64,000 nucleotides of DNA from Mesocentrotus franciscanus. Its lineage: Eukaryota > Echinodermata > Echinoidea > Camarodonta > Strongylocentrotidae. The DNA lies in NCBI GenBank assembly GCA_037976565.1, contig CP137671.1:17388982-17452981 (forward strand). The letters run 5' to 3'. Positions 63,691 to 64,000 of this stretch are shown piece after piece. The position numbers and the translations under genes are program-made. The notes beneath the pieces were generated by a model. The model did no database searches. It was not told the DNA's origin and saw only the letters and a list, made by a program, of their open reading frames with translations. Numbering within the stretch: position 1 is the stretch's first letter; each line of letters opens with the position of its first letter.

Positions 63691-64000
63691 CGCAGATCCA
63701 GGGTGCAGGGGGCCTTGCCCCCGCCAAAAAAAAAGAGAGAGAGAAGGAAAAGAAGGGAAAGGGAAAGAGGCAAGAAAGGGAAAGGGGGATATCAGTTGCG
63801 ATTTTCCCGCCGAGAAGTTGTGGATCGGGGGAGGGGGGGCCAAAAGGCCCTTGCCTATCCCCCCCCCCTGCCAATAAAAGGGGGAAGGGAAAGAGAAAGA
63901 GGAGAGCTAAAAGAGGAAGAAGAAAAGAAAAGGATGAAAAGAAAGAGGAGATCAATTAATTCCGCCAACAACGTCCGGATCGGGGGACCGAAAGGCCCTT
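63687..64000. mobile_element. hAT-like element running off the window
   Basis: CAGGCGCAGATCCAGGGTGC closely resembles the terminus CAGTGGCGGATCCAGGGGG at 58424. Purine-rich sequence follows to the window end, with a second GGGCCAAAAGGCCC patch. The right end is not in the window. Confidence 0.5.

Overview
This window is a piece of an AT-rich, repeat-laden animal genome. It is not bacterial: the genes are split by introns with GT-AG boundaries, most of the DNA is intron or intergenic, and it is full of tRNA-headed SINEs, broken non-LTR retrotransposons and short inverted-repeat transposons. The gene content and the dispersed repeats (AAGTCCACTCC-type terminal inverted repeats, TACATGTACATG words) best fit a marine invertebrate deuterostome, most likely an echinoderm. 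That placement is an inference, not a measured result.

Three protein genes can be supported. (1) On the minus strand, from 23263 down to about 1912, lies an ortholog of RPGR (retinitis pigmentosa GTPase regulator). Fifteen coding exons are visible: an RCC1 seven-blade propeller (exons 1-9), a linker (exons 10-12) and a Glu/Asp-rich, Lys-rich tail (exons 13-15). The lengths of exons 1-3 and 5-8 match human RPGR almost base for base. Exon 4 contains an in-frame TGA exactly where the conserved Cys-Gly of a blade should be, best explained by loss of 3 bases. One small exon between exons 11 and 12 appears to be missing. (2) On the plus strand, 30347-35762, is a five-exon gene for the mitochondrial pyruvate carrier subunit MPC2 (169 residues). 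The splice donor of its exon 4 has been amplified into a 25-bp minisatellite. (3) On the minus strand, 46801-48021, is a single-coding-exon galactose-3-O-sulfotransferase-like Golgi enzyme (406 residues). The three genes have no evident functional link.

Layout. 1-930: purine-rich tandem duplication. 1.9-23.3 kb: RPGR, its introns loaded with MITEs, SINEs, a hAT-like element and a partial triplication of exon 5. 23.3-30.3 kb: intergenic, with LINE tails, a MITE, a 75-bp palindrome and a decayed LINE reverse transcriptase. 30.3-36 kb: MPC2. 36-46.7 kb: intergenic, with SINEs, a duplicated segment that records a transposon empty site, and a LINE remnant. 46.8-48.1 kb: sulfotransferase. 48-51.9 kb: mostly unexplained AT-rich DNA. 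51.9-57.75 kb: three related copies of a strange element made of GTGCCCCTTTT-type arrays bounded by CAG(A/G)GGCGG inverted termini, one inverted and nested inside another and one invaded by LINEs. 58-64 kb: a mosaic of GC-rich dispersed repeat, two hAT-type elements with exact 8-bp target duplications, and a LINE remnant.

The most unusual observations are the array-bearing terminal-inverted-repeat family at 51.9-57.75 kb, the splice-donor minisatellite in MPC2, the pseudo-exon triplication and in-frame stop in RPGR, and a SINE next to RPGR exon 4 whose head resembles 7SL RNA.
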